From: JASGDC01 sp047605865
Lineage (GTDB): Bacteria > Actinomycetota > Actinomycetes > Actinomycetales > Micrococcaceae
Assembly (NCBI GenBank): GCA_047605865.1
Contig: JASGFC010000019.1
Span: forward strand, 1-32,978
Direction of reading: 5' to 3'
Length of the DNA: 32,978 nt
Made by a program: the position numbers and the translations under genes. The notes under the pieces are model-generated. The model ran no database searches and was not told where the DNA came from. It was given only the letters and a program-made list of their open reading frames with translations. Of this stretch, positions 32,079 through 32,978 are shown piece by piece (position 1 is the first letter of the stretch; the number at the start of each line of letters is the position of its first letter).

Positions 32079-32978
32079 ATGTCAGACAAATTTAATGATT
32101 TTGACGGCCTAGAAAACAATGCGCAGGGTGCTGCTCAAGGTGCTACAAACGAAGCATCTGGTTTTCTAGACGGTGCTACAGGTAAAGCAAAAAACATAGA
32201 ACAAGAACTTGGTGGAAAACTAAAGGGTCTTTTCTCTCATGATGATGGAACTGAAGCTGTAGATTCAACACTTTCTGATACTACTTCTAACATTACTGGA
32301 AATGTTAAAAATGCTGCAAGTAGTGCTAAAAACAAAGTGACAGGTGCTTTCGGTTCTGATTCTGACGATTTTGGCACAACAACGTACTCAACGGACACAA
32401 CAACTCCAAGCACAACTACTTACTCTACAACAGACACAACTCCTAGCTACAGTAGCTCAGATGATTACACTAATGGAGAAGACTTCGTAAGTACTCCAGA
32501 TCAGACTACAACTACTCACACAACTCATACTTACACAACAACTAACAATGGTTCTTACGATCCAACACTAGATTCAACAACAAACGTTTACCCAGAAAAC
32601 AATACTATTCTTGATGACACAACAGCTATTAACGACCTTTACGATAGCGATGCTAGCATGTCTTCTGTTGGTAAGAGCTACGATCTTGATGATCTAGGTA
32701 CTGAAAACACTGCATACACTACTCCAACAGATTACGATACTGATGGTCTTGGTACTCACACTACAACTACTACTTACACTACTGATAACACAGGTGCTAA
32801 GGTTGCAGGTGCTGCTGGTCTAGGTGCTGCTGGTCTTGGTGTTTCAAAGTACGCTAAAAATCACCACCACACAGATAATACTGATTACACAACTACTACT
32901 GGTACTGACTACACAACTACTGGTACAGGCACAACAGATTATGCTACTACTGGTACAGGTACTGATTACACAACTACT
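32079..32978 (+). CDS. Thr/Asp/Tyr-rich low-complexity protein, partial, function unknown
   Basis: Open frame of 300 codons without a stop, cut by the window edge. ATG 32079 follows AAAGGTGG at good spacing. Residues 1-55 (MSDKFNDFDGLENNAQGAAQ and on) look like amphipathic helix with GFLDGATGKAKNIEQELGGK. Residues about 95-235 are rich in Thr, Ser, Asp and Tyr. A short Gly/Ala/Leu hydrophobic stretch is at about 239-256 (GAKVAGAAGLGAAGLGVSKY), then HHH (262-264) and Thr-Asp-Tyr repeats to the end. I see no signal peptide, LPXTG, Cys or Trp in this part. The hydrophobic stretch is short and glycine-rich for a membrane helix. I do not recognise a family. Codon use resembles its neighbours. Confidence 0.8.
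   Translation, partial: MSDKFNDFDGLENNAQGAAQGATNEASGFLDGATGKAKNIEQELGGKLKGLFSHDDGTEAVDSTLSDTTSNITGNVKNAASSAKNKVTGAFGSDSDDFGTTTYSTDTTTPSTTTYSTTDTTPSYSSSDDYTNGEDFVSTPDQTTTTHTTHTYTTTNNGSYDPTLDSTTNVYPENNTILDDTTAINDLYDSDASMSSVGKSYDLDDLGTENTAYTTPTDYDTDGLGTHTTTTTYTTDNTGAKVAGAAGLGAAGLGVSKYAKNHHHTDNTDYTTTTGTDYTTTGTGTTDYATTGTGTDYTTT
32880..32978 (+). repeat. in-frame tandem repeats encoding TDYTT units
   Basis: Four degenerate copies of 24, 27, 30 and at least 18 bases (starting 32880, 32904, 32931 and 32961) share ACTGAYTACACAACTACT and GGTACAGG cores. All units are multiples of three. The array continues past the window edge. Confidence 0.75.

Noticed and set aside
32880..32978. CRISPR-like array at the window end
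   Set aside because: The repeats are contiguous, coding and without unique spacers, so they are protein repeats.

Overview
The window is a ribosomal/RNA-polymerase superoperon from an actinobacterium. Four points support this. The beta-prime subunit (rpoC) carries the N-terminal coiled-coil insert typical of Actinomycetota. EF-Tu has the DAPGHADY form of G3. The gene order is rplJ-rplL ... rpoB-rpoC ... rpsL-rpsG-fusA-tuf ... rpsJ-to-rplO, secY-adk-map. rpsN (S14) is missing between rplE and rpsH, as I recall for the Micrococcus luteus spc operon. The base composition looks AT-rich (roughly 40-45% GC by eye, not computed), which is low for that phylum. I would place it in or near Micrococcales/Micrococcaceae; the species is not recognised.

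Layout. (1) 1-1337: L10 leader with an apparent intrinsic terminator inside it, then rplJ and rplL, ending in a bidirectional terminator. (2) 1398-2993, minus strand: a secreted CAP-domain protein with an Ig-like domain and C-terminal aromatic repeats, inserted between rplL and rpoB. (3) 3084-10632: an rpoB promoter of good consensus, rpoB, rpoC and a terminator. (4) 10756-12324: a POT-family peptide transporter whose reading frame has no ATG/GTG/TTG start at the expected place (an ATA or ATT follows a good ribosome binding site), then a strong terminator. (5) 12441-16780: rpsL, rpsG, fusA, tuf and terminator. (6) 16781-17134: a 354-base leader with several hairpins. (7) 17135-26889: 20 ribosomal-protein genes from rpsJ to rplO, tightly packed and often overlapping. 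(8) 26998-29766: secY, adk, map. (9) 29773-31923, minus strand: an OafA-like membrane acyltransferase with an SGNH domain, converging on map with a 6-base gap. (10) 32079 to the window end: a Thr/Asp/Tyr-rich low-complexity protein of unknown function, open at the right edge.

The housekeeping genes build both ribosomal subunits, the RNA polymerase core, translation elongation factors, the Sec channel, adenylate kinase and methionine aminopeptidase. The unusual parts are: long acidic or Arg/Gly-rich extensions on L10, L4, L5, S5 and S3; the non-canonical start of the transporter; leader and inter-operon hairpins that may be regulatory; and two cell-envelope genes plus the Thr-rich protein placed around the core operons. 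I see no rRNA, tRNA, CRISPR array, insertion sequence or phage gene. No clearly new multi-gene system is evident; the Thr-rich protein and the ribosomal-protein tails are the best candidates for something undescribed.
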